Positions 1 to 8,080 of a stretch of 64,000 nt of DNA are shown piece after piece. The stretch comes from Acidobacteriaceae bacterium (GTDB lineage: Bacteria; Acidobacteriota; Terriglobia; Terriglobales; Acidobacteriaceae): NCBI GenBank assembly GCA_025356095.1, contig JANXUR010000051.1:1-64000 (forward strand), read 5' to 3'. A program made the position numbers and the translations under genes. The stretch's first letter is position 1, and the number at the start of each line of letters is the position of its first letter. A model generated the notes under the pieces. The model saw nothing but the letters and a program-made list of their open reading frames with translations, did not search any database and was not told the origin of the DNA.

Positions 1-494
1 AAGAAAAAACTTTAAGCAGAAAAGTCCGCTGAACTAAACCCTGCGCAGGAGGCGCGAGCGAATCAGGCGGGCAACCGCTGGTGCACCAAAGGTTTTAGGA
101 TACTGGGGGGCGGCACCATATGTCAATGCCGGGCGGATTTATCGGTGGCGGCAGGGGGGGGGGGGCGGCAGGGGTGTCGCCCGACTTGCTCGGCACCCAA
201 GATTAGCACCCAAGATTGGCACCCAAGATTGGCACCCAAGATTGGCACCCGGGTTGGCGCGCGAATTTCAAACCTTACTATACGAATATACTTCGTATAC
301 TTTTCCACCGGCAACGACCCCGTCTCGCGGTTTCGGCCGCTTGTTTCGGTTTGGTTTTCCGGTTGGGCCTCCGCTTAGGCCTCTCCCTTGCGCCTCACCT
401 TGCGCGCCTCGCCTTGCTGACCGCCTTGCGCCTCGCTTCGCTGTTCACCTCGCCAGTGCGCCCCGTGGTCTAAAATATTCCCCGAGGTGACCCC
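1..494. other. Intergenic region, no supported gene
   Basis: No convincing gene is seen in these 494 bases. The short frames here consist of repeat-derived or low-complexity residues. The stretch holds a long G run near 156-166, a 13-bp tandem repeat (193-257) and a CTTGCGCCTC-rich stretch near 385-450. The first four codons could be the tail of an upstream gene ending at a TAA at 13-15, but this cannot be shown from so little sequence. Confidence 0.6.
193..257. repeat. 13-bp tandem repeat, five units
   Basis: The unit GCACCCAAGATTG starts at 193, 206, 219, 232 and 245. The first unit has one change and the last is degenerate. There are no spacers, so this is a simple tandem array and not a CRISPR array. 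Confidence 0.9.
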
Positions 495-1640
495 GTGAAA
501 ATCTTTCCCGTTCTGCTTGTCCTTTTTACCCTGGGAGCTGCCGCGTCGCTGCCCGCCGGCGCCGCCTCCTGCACTCTGCCCGCAGCCCCAACCATGGCGG
601 GTGCGGATGCCACCTTCAATGGCTACTTTACCCAGAACGGCCCGGGCTGGACGGGTGCTGACGGAACCTATTCCATGGTGCTGCCAGATGGCACAAACCT
701 GTGGATGTGGTCAGACTCGTACTTGGGCACCGTGGACCCGGTCACACGTCTGCGTTCGAACAGTCTATTTGGTGCGCACAATTCGCTGACAATCCTGAAC
801 ACCCTCACTGGTTCGCTCACCACCGTGGGTTATCCCGCAAATACCAAGTCGTATTTTGTGCCGACCATCAAGGCCAACTGGTTCTGGGTGGCGGATGGCT
901 ACACCACTCAGCCTTCGCCCGGCGTGTACAAAATCAATATCGTCCTGCTGGAATGGAACAACAAGATCAAGCTCCAGGGCGCATCGGTCGCAACGCTCTC
1001 TTGGCCGAGCCTCACCATTGACTCCATCACCTCGATTGCCGGGTTCAACAAGACGATTGAGTGGGGTACCCGCATCCTGCAGGATGGCGGCTTCTACTAC
1101 ATCTATGGACTGAAAGATCTAGGCGCAACCAAGCAGCCCTATCTTGCACGCATCACCGATCTTTCGTTGATTACCGATATTGCAAACTGGAGCTTTTTCA
1201 ACGGTAAAAGCTGGGTCGCCGGAGAAACCAATGCCCGGCCGCTTGGCGGTGTCGCCGGAGTCACTCCAGAGTACAACGTCTTTAAGATGACGGCGAATAC
1301 TGGTCCGTTCTATCTGATGACCGGCATGGATAACATCACGCCGGCGTATCCGTTGTGGTCGAATCTAACCACTTATTACTCCTGCAACCCGCAAGGGCCG
1401 TGGAGCAAGAAAACGACAGTATTCGTGGCTCCTGAAGCGGGCGCGAATGGCTGCTCCACCGGTACATTGGTTACGTACAACGCCAAAGCTCACCCGGAGT
1501 TTGCGGATGCAACCGGGATACTGGCGTCGTATAACATCAACGCGAATAACTCGAAAGATCTGGTGTGCGCTGATGACTATCGGCCCAAGTTCGCGCGGTT
1601 TGTGATTCCTGGACTCACGCTTTCGCCCACGAAACCTTAG
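495..1640 (+). CDS. Secreted beta-propeller-like protein (DUF4185-like)
   Basis: This 381-residue protein has a clear Sec signal peptide (residues 1 to about 23, ending near AGAAS). The mature part begins with a Cys. The motif GTNLWMWSDSYLG followed by repeated W- and Y-rich strands resembles DUF4185-type five-bladed propeller proteins related to glycosidases. That assignment rests on general resemblance and the substrate is unknown. The GTG start at 495 is chosen because GAGGTGA lies four bases upstream and the signal peptide starts there. The protein is probably periplasmic or secreted. It stands alone and converges on the ABC permease across a strong hairpin. Confidence 0.7.
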   Translation: MKIFPVLLVLFTLGAAASLPAGAASCTLPAAPTMAGADATFNGYFTQNGPGWTGADGTYSMVLPDGTNLWMWSDSYLGTVDPVTRLRSNSLFGAHNSLTILNTLTGSLTTVGYPANTKSYFVPTIKANWFWVADGYTTQPSPGVYKINIVLLEWNNKIKLQGASVATLSWPSLTIDSITSIAGFNKTIEWGTRILQDGGFYYIYGLKDLGATKQPYLARITDLSLITDIANWSFFNGKSWVAGETNARPLGGVAGVTPEYNVFKMTANTGPFYLMTGMDNITPAYPLWSNLTTYYSCNPQGPWSKKTTVFVAPEAGANGCSTGTLVTYNAKAHPEFADATGILASYNINANNSKDLVCADDYRPKFARFVIPGLTLSPTKP

Positions 1641-1676
1641 GTGGCAACCGGAAGCCCTCAGACGAAGGCTCGTCGC

Positions 1677-1790
1677 AAAGTGAAGTCGCAGAGTGAAGTC
1701 GCAGAGTGAAGTCGAGGAGTGAAGTCGAGGAGTGAAGCAAGTAAGTCAAAAAAGTAAGTCGAGTAAGTAAGTCAAAAAGTAATTCAAGTC
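1677..1790. repeat. Degenerate tandem repeats of GTGAAGTCG/GTAAGTCA type
   Basis: About 110 bases after the first gene consist of imperfect units such as AGTGAAGTCGCAG, AGTGAAGTCGAGG and AGTAAGTCAAAA. They look like a slipped simple repeat. No reading frame across it is credible. Confidence 0.8.
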
Positions 1791-1826
1791 GAAGAATCCA
1801 GCGAAAATGGCAGGCCAAAATCGAAG

Positions 1827-1853
1827 GGCGGCAAGGCGGTTCGCCTTGCCGCC
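1827..1853. terminator. Hairpin between convergent genes
   Basis: A perfect 12-bp stem (1827-1838 with 1842-1853) encloses a 3-base loop. It lies between the secreted protein and the ABC permease, which face each other, so it could terminate both. The T-runs on either side are weak. Confidence 0.5.
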
Positions 1854-1920
1854 CGTTCAGTTTTCTGATGGCGGACTTCGGTTGTACCATCGTGCAGCCC
1901 GCCCGCTCGCGCCGCCATTG

Positions 1921-3024
1921 CTACTCGTACGCCAGCGCGTCAATGGGGTCTTTCTGTGCCGCTTTTATGGCGGGATAGATTGCGCCCAGCAGTGCTCCGG
2001 TCATGGCGATGACGGCAGCACGCAGCACCCAGACGTCGTCCCACACCAGCCGCAAAATAGGAAATTTATGCAGCACAACGCCGCGCACGGTGGCGCTGAT
2101 GGCAATGCCCAGCAAAATTCCTAAAGTCGCCAGCAGGGCAGTCTCCCGCAGAATCACATTCATGATGTATAGCTTGCCCGCACCCATGGACTTCAGCACG
2201 CCAATCTCGCGGGTGCGCTCGAGTACGGCGGTATACATCGCCTGAAAGATGACAATAAATCCGATGACGATGGAGATGCCAATGACCGTGTAGATAAAGG
2301 GCTGAAAGCCGGGCAGATTTTCCGGCGTCATCATGGAGATATATTCGTGCATGGAGTGGGTAATGTACTCGCTCATACCGGGCACGGTGTGAATCTGTTC
2401 GGCCACTGCGTCGGCATTCTTCAGGTCGTCCACCTTCACGTAAAACACGCTGGCCTTGCCGGTGGCACCGGCAAGGTCTTGCAAGGTGGTGAGCGGCAGA
2501 AACTTGCGCGCCCCGCGGCCATTTTCCACGATGCCGCAGATGGTGAAGTTGTGGTTCAGAATTTCAATCGAGTCGCCAACCTGCTTGCCGCGCGCCTTGG
2601 CAAAAAAGTCGTCCACAATCACGTCATAAGAGCCGGTGAAAGGCCCACCCGCAAGATACCGAAAAGGGCGCAGCCCCTCGTAGCTCTTCAGGTCAATGCC
2701 GTAAATAATCTCCAGCGCAGGCTTGGTCACAAACTGGTAGAGCACGGGCGCGGCCACAGTGACGTGGGGCTGCTTTTCCAGCACTTCGGCAACTTTTACC
2801 GGCAGCGGGGCACCCGTCATGCCAACTAAAATCGTGGAGCCAGGCGGCTGCACAATCACGTCAGCGCCGATGCCGCGCTGGCGATCTTTGCTGTCGTTCA
2901 ACATACCCAGCGAGAGGCCAACAATCAGCAGGATCAGCGTGACTTCAAGGCCGATGGCGACAATGCTAATGACGGAACGAACCGGGCGGTGCGCCAGATT
3001 CGCCAAAACCATTCGATTCATCAT
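1921..3024 (-). CDS. ABC transporter permease, FtsX/MacB type
   Basis: This 367-residue inner-membrane protein has the FtsX/MacB layout. An N-terminal membrane helix (residues about 15-38) is followed by a large periplasmic domain of about 220 residues. Three C-terminal helices follow, with the diagnostic segment ERTREIGVLKSMGA just after the first. Such permeases work with a MacB/LolD-type ATPase to move lipoproteins, peptides or envelope substrates. No ATPase gene is adjacent, so the partner is encoded elsewhere. The frame is open for 21 more codons upstream. ATG at 3024 is preferred because the hydrophobic N-terminus follows directly; no ribosome binding site is visible. Confidence 0.85.
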   Translation of the reverse strand: MMNRMVLANLAHRPVRSVISIVAIGLEVTLILLIVGLSLGMLNDSKDRQRGIGADVIVQPPGSTILVGMTGAPLPVKVAEVLEKQPHVTVAAPVLYQFVTKPALEIIYGIDLKSYEGLRPFRYLAGGPFTGSYDVIVDDFFAKARGKQVGDSIEILNHNFTICGIVENGRGARKFLPLTTLQDLAGATGKASVFYVKVDDLKNADAVAEQIHTVPGMSEYITHSMHEYISMMTPENLPGFQPFIYTVIGISIVIGFIVIFQAMYTAVLERTREIGVLKSMGAGKLYIMNVILRETALLATLGILLGIAISATVRGVVLHKFPILRLVWDDVWVLRAAVIAMTGALLGAIYPAIKAAQKDPIDALAYE

Positions 3025-3134
3025 GACTATGCAATTGTAGCGGCTGCGGCGGTATAGTGGTGTCGCGGAGCGCTGCCCTATTGCCATGCGCGGGCTACAC
3101 GACCCCGCGCAGAATCTGGCACAGCTAGGGATGA

Positions 3135-3590
3135 ATGATGAAAAAACGACTGGATGCGGAAGAACCCGCTTCCGTGGACGAATACTTGGCGGCTGTGCCT
3201 GAGCCAGCCCGCACTACGCTACAAAAACTGCGTGCCACCATCCGCACCGTGATGCCGCCCGATGCGGTAGAAGCGCTTAGCTATGCCATCCCCTCGTTTC
3301 GAGACAAAAGCGCGGGAATGCTGGTAGCCTACGCAGCTTTTAACAAGCATTGCAGCTTCTTCCCCACGCCGGGCGCGATGGATCCCTTTGAGGAGGAGCT
3401 GAAGAAATATCGCACGTCGAAGGGGACGATTCAGTTTCCGCTGGAAAAGTCGCTGCCCGCAGCGTTGGTAAAGAAGATTGTGAAGGAGCGCCTGCGGCTG
3501 GTGGCACTGAAGTTGAAGGCTGGCGCTAGCAAGAGCGCGAACCAGAGCGCGAACCAGAGCGCGAACCAAAGCGCTAAAAAGAAGCGCTAG
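3135..3590 (+). CDS. DUF1801 / YdhG-like protein
   Basis: This 151-residue cytoplasmic protein has the DUF1801 pattern: VDEYLAAVPEPARTTLQKLR, then a PDAVEALSYAIPSF segment and a closing FPLEKSLPAALVKKIVKER helix. The fold is shared with the frataxin-like YdhG group; a role in iron handling has been proposed but is not established. The C-terminus carries three SANQ-type repeats encoded by a 12-bp tandem repeat, then a basic tail. Two in-frame ATGs (3135 and 3138) follow an AGGG-like ribosome site. The stop overlaps the stop of the opposite gene in a single CTAG. Confidence 0.8.
   Translation: MMKKRLDAEEPASVDEYLAAVPEPARTTLQKLRATIRTVMPPDAVEALSYAIPSFRDKSAGMLVAYAAFNKHCSFFPTPGAMDPFEEELKKYRTSKGTIQFPLEKSLPAALVKKIVKERLRLVALKLKAGASKSANQSANQSANQSAKKKR
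3534..3569 (+). repeat. 12-bp in-frame tandem repeat
   Basis: Three copies of AGCGCGAACCAG (the last ending in A) encode a repeated Ser-Ala-Asn-Gln near the C-terminus of the DUF1801 protein. Copy-number change would keep the frame. Confidence 0.9.
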
Positions 3591-4609
3591 TTGCCCGCGC
3601 CACCGCCCCCGCGTTCCTCTTTTTTGCGCGGCTGCTTGCGGTTATTGGCACCTAGCTCAATGATGTTGGCCCCACTGGGCGTTTCCAACTGGAACTGATC
3701 ATTGGTCAGGGGCAGGTTCAGTTGCAGCTTTAGAATGTTCAGCACTACGCGATACTCTTCCTGCGGTCGCCAGATATTGATCTGGTGGGGGAAGTTGATG
3801 CCACCCTCTTCGCTGAACTTCTCATACGCCACGTCGGTCACTATGTGGTTCTTCTCGTCGTAAATAATCTGGCGGTGCGGCAGCAAGTCGCTGCGGGTGA
3901 TGATGATCTTGCGCGAGAGGTACCAGCCCTTTGCCCCATCCTTTTGCGGACTTTGCTTGAGCACAAGAAGCTCGTAGTCGGGCTGCTCCGCGATGCGATG
4001 GCCTTTGGGGTCAGGAATCAGTTCGATACCCGCTTGCACCACGGCAATCTCGGTGGCAGGGTCAATCTCGCGAATAAACAGCGCGTCATAGATGTGCTGG
4101 GGGCGCAAATTCTCCAGCTTGGCGGTTTGTGCGGATTCCGGTGTGCTGGGCGCGGGCGGGTCGGCAACCAAGATTTTGGTCTTTTCCGAGATTGCGTCTT
4201 TGCCCGTGACAAATTTATTGTGAGCCGGAATCCACAACCGGAAGGCATCGCCGTCGCTGACCATGTCAAAGGCTTTATTGCGGACCACGGGCAGCAGGCC
4301 GATCATGCGCAGCATGGAGGGCTTTCGCATCAGCACGTAGCCACGAATCTCGGTGTAGTCGGTGACCGCCCCAGTCTTTTCCCCACCTACACTAGCGTCC
4401 AAGTCCACCGTAGCTTGCAGGGATTGCAGCTTACCTGCGTCTGTATTGATACGGGCGACCAGTTCCTCCTGCGACGCGGTCAGCAGGCCGGCCGCTGAAG
4501 GGGCGTGCTTGGTCACGGGCGTGCGGACGGTGAGGCACCCCGCAAGGGGGAGCGCCGCCGCCAAAAGGAAAAGTAAAGCCCCGCGATTTCTAAAAATGCT
4601 AAACGTCAT
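3587..4609 (-). CDS. Outer-membrane-type lipoprotein (DUF4292/LolB-like)
   Basis: This 340-residue protein begins with a lipoprotein signal ending in LAGC (Cys about residue 25), so it should be acylated and sorted to the outer membrane. The body has an alternating beta-strand pattern, including the segment LRMIGLLPVVRNKAFDMVSDGD, and resembles DUF4292, a LolB/LolA-like half-barrel fold that binds lipids. A role in lipoprotein or lipid placement is inferred from that fold. The C-terminus is basic, then Gly-rich. It converges on the DUF1801 gene; the two stops overlap in CTAG (3587-3590). Confidence 0.7.
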   Translation of the reverse strand: MTFSIFRNRGALLFLLAAALPLAGCLTVRTPVTKHAPSAAGLLTASQEELVARINTDAGKLQSLQATVDLDASVGGEKTGAVTDYTEIRGYVLMRKPSMLRMIGLLPVVRNKAFDMVSDGDAFRLWIPAHNKFVTGKDAISEKTKILVADPPAPSTPESAQTAKLENLRPQHIYDALFIREIDPATEIAVVQAGIELIPDPKGHRIAEQPDYELLVLKQSPQKDGAKGWYLSRKIIITRSDLLPHRQIIYDEKNHIVTDVAYEKFSEEGGINFPHQINIWRPQEEYRVVLNILKLQLNLPLTNDQFQLETPSGANIIELGANNRKQPRKKEERGGGGAGN

Positions 4610-4626
4610 TATGAGTGTATGAAGTG

Positions 4627-4668
4627 CTCAGGTAGTGCAACTCAGGTAGCGCAACTCGGGTAGTGCAA
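4627..4668. repeat. 14-bp tandem repeat, three units
   Basis: Units at 4627, 4641 and 4655 read CTCAGGTAGTGCAA with one change each in the second and third. They lie just upstream of the lipoprotein gene, in a 279-base gap with no gene. Confidence 0.9.
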
Positions 4669-4888
4669 CCGTTCGGGGACACGCGAACCAAGGGGGATTT
4701 CGATACAACTTAAGTATATCAGCGCCTGCTGAGGGAGTTGCCCGCTAAAGCTTTAGCGATTTTGTTATCAATCACCTACCGTAAGTTTGGCCGACCGCGA
4801 TTTCCGCAGCAAACACTCCCGGCGGAACTCGCCGTTTGCGTCCCTGCCTCTATCCTTTACGGTCTATCGGCGGCTTTAGTTCACACTT

Positions 4889-5947
4889 CTAGCCATTTCC
4901 CTTGGTAAGACGTAACGACTGGCGAAAAAGATTCACATTGCGGTTATGTTCTTCTAGGGTTTTGGCGAATCGGCTGGCCCCGTTGCCCGTTCCTGTTGCT
5001 ACAAAGTAAAGATAGTCAGTCGGGGCAGGGTGCAACGCCGCCCGCAGCGCTTCGCGGCCCGGTGCCCCAATTGGGCCCGGCGGCAGTCCTGCATACCGAT
5101 ACGTGTTGTAAGGGGAATCGATCGCCAGATCGTCATGGTGCAGAGTGCCGCTGTAGTCGCCCGCCAGGCGGTGCGCGTAGATCACCGTGGGGTCGGCATC
5201 CAGCGCGATGCGCTTTCCCAGCCGGTTGGCGTACACGCTGGCCACCAGCGGGCGCTCGCTGGGCAGGGGCGTTTCCTTTTCCACAATTGAGGCCAGGGTG
5301 ACGATACGGCGCAGGTTGCCGGGTTCGGCATTGGCTGGCGAAAGTCCCAGCCCTGCCACCTCTTTGCGGAAGCGGCTGACCATCGCCGCCACCATGTCAC
5401 GCTGCGACTGGCTGCGAGTGAACTGGTAGGTGTCGGGGAACAAATAACCCTCCAGCGACTGAGCCGCCGGGTCGAGACCCCCCAAAAGCTCGGCAGCTAC
5501 TTTGCCCGACTGCATCAGCTTGAGAAAATCGGAAGCCGAGCCCAGTCTGGCAGCCTCCATGGCATCGGCGACATCCCAAACAGTGAACCCCTCGGGGATG
5601 ACGACAGTGTGGACCACCACCTCTCCGCGCACCAGCTTGCGGTAAACGTCGAGGCCTGTCGGGGAGGAGTCATTCGGGGAAAAGTCATACTCTCCGGCCT
5701 TGAGCGTACTGCCCGGATGCAGATACTTCCACAACAACAGTGCGTAGCCATTGCGGATGATGCCCTGTTGTTGCAACTCGCGAAAGATGTGCAGCGACGA
5801 CCATCCCGGCTTGAGGATGATGATGTCTGCGCTGTCAGTTTTCTGCGGAACCGGCGTAAGCAAGGCCCAACCAAGCCAAATGGTGGCGGCCAGCAGGGCG
5901 AGGACAGCAAGGCGAAAAAGGAATCGGAACCGGAAGCGTCGCTTCAC
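4889..5947 (-). CDS. mltG: Endolytic murein transglycosylase MltG
   Basis: This 352-residue YceG-family enzyme cuts nascent peptidoglycan strands and is thought to set glycan length at the inner membrane. It has one N-terminal transmembrane helix (about residues 10-30), a LysM-like region (about 40-120) and the YceG catalytic domain. ASIVEKET carries the expected catalytic Glu near residue 223. The later motifs DSPYNTYRYAGLPPGPI and REALRAALHPA are family hallmarks. GTG at 5947 is used; a TTG lies one codon earlier. It follows ruvX by 42 bases on the same strand, a common pairing, so the two probably form an operon. Confidence 0.95.
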   Translation of the reverse strand: MKRRFRFRFLFRLAVLALLAATIWLGWALLTPVPQKTDSADIIILKPGWSSLHIFRELQQQGIIRNGYALLLWKYLHPGSTLKAGEYDFSPNDSSPTGLDVYRKLVRGEVVVHTVVIPEGFTVWDVADAMEAARLGSASDFLKLMQSGKVAAELLGGLDPAAQSLEGYLFPDTYQFTRSQSQRDMVAAMVSRFRKEVAGLGLSPANAEPGNLRRIVTLASIVEKETPLPSERPLVASVYANRLGKRIALDADPTVIYAHRLAGDYSGTLHHDDLAIDSPYNTYRYAGLPPGPIGAPGREALRAALHPAPTDYLYFVATGTGNGASRFAKTLEEHNRNVNLFRQSLRLTKGNG

Positions 5948-5989
5948 CAAATCAGTGTAGCGGACGGGCGGGCAGGACGCCCGTCCGCC

Positions 5990-6490
5990 TTACTCTGCCC
6001 GGGGCGGCCTCGCATCGAGCCAGCTTTGCAGAATCAGCACAGCAGCCAGACGGTCAATCACCATGCCTCGGCGCTGGATGCTCATGTCGCTGGAGCGGAG
6101 CACGCGCTGCGCTTCGGCGGTGGTAAGGCGCTCGTCCCATAAGTGGACGGGGAGGCGGAAGTGCTCACGCAGCTCGGCGGCGAAGGCGGCGGCCTTTTGC
6201 GACTGGCGGCCCTCGTCGCCCGACATGTGCAGCGGCCAACCAATGACCATCTGCTTCACCTCAAATTTGCGGACCACGTCGTTAAGGGCGTCGAAGTCGT
6301 TGCGGCGGCCGTTGCGGCGAATGGTGTCAAGGCCTTGCGCGGTGAGGCCAAGCGGGTCAGAGACGGCCAGCCCGATGGTGCGGGAGCCGAGGTCGAGCGA
6401 GAGGACGCGACCGGGGAGCGGCCGTGCAGTCGTGGCTTCGTTGTCTTGGGTCGGCGCGGGTGTGGGCGGTTGCGGCTTGGGTTCGAGCAC
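5990..6490 (-). CDS. ruvX: Putative Holliday junction resolvase RuvX/YqgF
   Basis: This protein has an RNase H-like fold. Motifs in order are RVLSLDLGSRTIGLAVSD (first catalytic Asp), VIGWPLHMSG, WDERLTTAEAQRVL and IDRLAAVLILQSWLD (last Asp). The family is linked to 16S rRNA 5' end maturation and possibly to Holliday junctions. The frame is open to an ATG at 6559. GTG at 6490 is preferred because a perfect TATAAT sits six bases upstream and the 27 residues left before the domain are already Pro-rich and non-conserved. mltG follows. Confidence 0.9.
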   Translation of the reverse strand: MLEPKPQPPTPAPTQDNEATTARPLPGRVLSLDLGSRTIGLAVSDPLGLTAQGLDTIRRNGRRNDFDALNDVVRKFEVKQMVIGWPLHMSGDEGRQSQKAAAFAAELREHFRLPVHLWDERLTTAEAQRVLRSSDMSIQRRGMVIDRLAAVLILQSWLDARPPRAE

Positions 6491-6496
6491 ACGCTG

Positions 6497-6502
6497 ATTA
6501 TA
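6497..6502 (-). promoter_or_regulatory. -10 box (TATAAT) in front of ruvX
   Basis: On the minus strand TATAAT lies six bases before GTG 6490. Transcription would begin at or near the start codon, giving a leaderless ruvX-mltG mRNA. Confidence 0.45.
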
Positions 6503-6653
6503 GGGCGAAGCAAGGGGAGCGGTGAGGGTAAGGCTTCTGCAAGATGCCAGCGCAGACAAAGCGGCAAGTGGGGTATGAAGGGACGGCGGAAGGTTAGGTG
6601 AACCGGGTGAGGGTGAATTGGGGAAAGGAAAATGGGCAGCACAAGTAATATAG

Positions 6654-6723
6654 ACCAGTCATTAACCAGTCGTTAACCAGTCGTTGAGAAATACTTGACT
6701 AGTCAATGACTGGTTGATATGAT
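6654..6723 (+). promoter_or_regulatory. Promoter and repeat operator of the Phd/VapC-type pair
   Basis: A near-consensus promoter is present: TTGACT at 6695-6700, a 17-base spacer and TATGAT at 6718-6723. Upstream are three direct 11-bp repeats of ACCAGTCRTTR (6654, 6665 and 6676). An inverted copy (CAATGACTGGT, 6704-6714) lies inside the spacer, next to the palindrome GACTAGTC (6697-6704). This arrangement fits autoregulation by the antitoxin or toxin-antitoxin complex, which is usual for such modules. Confidence 0.75.
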
Positions 6724-6739
6724 TTTGTTGAGGAATTTT

Positions 6740-7069
6740 ATGGCTACCAATCCCGAACCCAGACCTGACCTCATCTCAAACTCCAGCGCAAAACCCGCTG
6801 TCAAACCCAGCAACATCGTCACTGCATTTGAGGCCAAGACTCGCTTTGGCACCCTGCTGCGCCGGGTTGCTGAGGGCGAGGAGATCATCATTACCCGCCA
6901 CGACAAAGTGGTGGCGCGCATTGTGCCCGAGGAAGACAATCGCCGCGCACGATCGCGGCGGGCGTTGGAGAACTTGCGTCAGTTACGGGAGAGGATGGCA
7001 GCCCGTCAGGACTTTACTCCGCTCTCGAATGAAGAGATTCTCTCCGCCATCGCTGAGGGACGTCGCTGA
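6740..7069 (+). CDS. Antitoxin, Phd/YefM (prevent-host-death) family
   Basis: This 109-residue protein carries the Phd/YefM signature from about residue 25: NIVTAFEAKTRFGTLLRRV, then EEIIITRHDKVVARIVP. The N-terminal part of that fold binds the operator and the C-terminal helix neutralises the toxin. ATG 6740 is chosen because GAGGA precedes it by five bases; an ATG at 6719 lies inside the -10 box and cannot be used from this promoter. The stop and the toxin start share one base (TGATG), so the genes are translationally coupled. Confidence 0.88.
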   Translation: MATNPEPRPDLISNSSAKPAVKPSNIVTAFEAKTRFGTLLRRVAEGEEIIITRHDKVVARIVPEEDNRRARSRRALENLRQLRERMAARQDFTPLSNEEILSAIAEGRR

Positions 7070-7491
7070 TGGGCGGTTTCGTGGCCGATGCCTCGGTCTC
7101 GGTGAGCTGGGTGGCGCGGGCCCAAGCCACTGAGACGACAGATCGGTTGTCTGACCAGATGTTGGGCGGAGCTAGTCTCCACATCCCTGCGCTGTGGTTA
7201 TTCGAGGTGTCAAATGTGCTGCTGACCCTGTTGCGACGCGGCAAGCTGACACCGGAAGAATACCAACAAGGCCGAAGCGCGATGGCCGACGTTGAATGCT
7301 CGCTGGATAGGGAGGCCGAACTACAAGCCTTTACAGTGACTGCGGATTTCGCCGCCAGATTCGGCCTTACCGTGTACGATGCTGCCTATTTAGAGTTGGC
7401 GCATCGGCTGCAACTGCCATTGGCGACGCGCGACGTCAAGCTGTTGGCGGCCGCAGAGAGTCTTGGCCTGCAAGCAATCGATGCCCGATAA
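7069..7491 (+). CDS. PIN-domain ribonuclease toxin, VapC type
   Basis: This 140-residue PIN domain begins with FVADASVSVSWV, whose Asp is the first metal ligand. PALWLFEVSNVLLTLLRRG holds the conserved Glu, and LTVYDAAYLELAHRLQLPLATRD holds the later acidic residues. VapC toxins cleave tRNA or rRNA with Mg ions when the antitoxin is degraded. The start overlaps the antitoxin stop by one base. The mix of a Phd-like antitoxin with a PIN toxin is a known combination. Confidence 0.88.
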   Translation: MGGFVADASVSVSWVARAQATETTDRLSDQMLGGASLHIPALWLFEVSNVLLTLLRRGKLTPEEYQQGRSAMADVECSLDREAELQAFTVTADFAARFGLTVYDAAYLELAHRLQLPLATRDVKLLAAAESLGLQAIDAR

Positions 7492-7584
7492 AATTGACAG
7501 CCACCGTGCTCTCATCACCCATTCGCTCTTCCAACCCGAGTAGGACGTTTCTTTGCGGCTTCGTATTGAATTCCCCAAACTGTT

Positions 7585-7590
7585 TATAAT
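7585..7590 (+). promoter_or_regulatory. -10 box (TATAAT) in front of greA
   Basis: TATAAT ends ten bases before ATG 7601. No good -35 box is seen at the right distance. The mRNA would have almost no leader. Confidence 0.4.
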
Positions 7591-7600
7591 CGGCAGAGCC

Positions 7601-8074
7601 ATGGCTGAACACATAAAGAAGAGACTCCAGGAAGAGATTGACCTGCTGGAGCACGAACTGAAACACGAACTGCCCAAAGAGATCAAAGTGGCAGTGGCAA
7701 TGGGCGACCTCAGCGAGAACGCCGAGTACCACATGGCCAAACAGCGGCAGACTTTTGTTCAAGCGCGGCTCAGTATGCTGACCCAGCGCATGAGTGAACT
7801 GTCGCTGGTGAACATGGCCAACATTCCCCGTGACAAAGTGGGGTTGGGGTCTAGCGTCACCGTGTTTGACGGCTCAAAAGACGAGAAGATTGAATACCGG
7901 CTGGTTACCAGCGAAGAGAGCGACGTGACCAAAGGGTTAATTTCGACGACCTCGCCGATCGGCCGCGCGCTGCTCAACAAGAAAGTGGGCGATGTGGCCA
8001 CCGTGGTGACGCCGGGCGGCAATCGCGAACTGGAAGTGCTGAAGCTGACTACCATGCACGACGAAGCGGAATAG
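7601..8074 (+). CDS. greA: Transcription elongation factor GreA
   Basis: This 157-residue protein has the GreA layout. An N-terminal coiled-coil hairpin has the tip motif GDLSENAEYHMAKQRQ, whose acidic residues reach the RNA polymerase active site and stimulate cleavage of backtracked RNA. A C-terminal FKBP-like domain follows, with LISTTSPIGRALLNKKVGD. The length matches the family. ATG 7601 is chosen over 7553 because the family begins just before the coiled coil and a TATAAT lies between the two. The next gene starts six bases after the stop. Confidence 0.95.
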   Translation: MAEHIKKRLQEEIDLLEHELKHELPKEIKVAVAMGDLSENAEYHMAKQRQTFVQARLSMLTQRMSELSLVNMANIPRDKVGLGSSVTVFDGSKDEKIEYRLVTSEESDVTKGLISTTSPIGRALLNKKVGDVATVVTPGGNRELEVLKLTTMHDEAE

Positions 8075-8080
8075 CAGACC

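Noticed and set aside
193-257. Possible CRISPR-like array
   Set aside because: The 13-bp units abut without spacers, so this is a simple tandem repeat.
145-490. Several short plus-strand frames in the first 490 bases
   Set aside because: They run through the tandem repeat and are Arg/Pro-rich; no ribosome site or homologue pattern.
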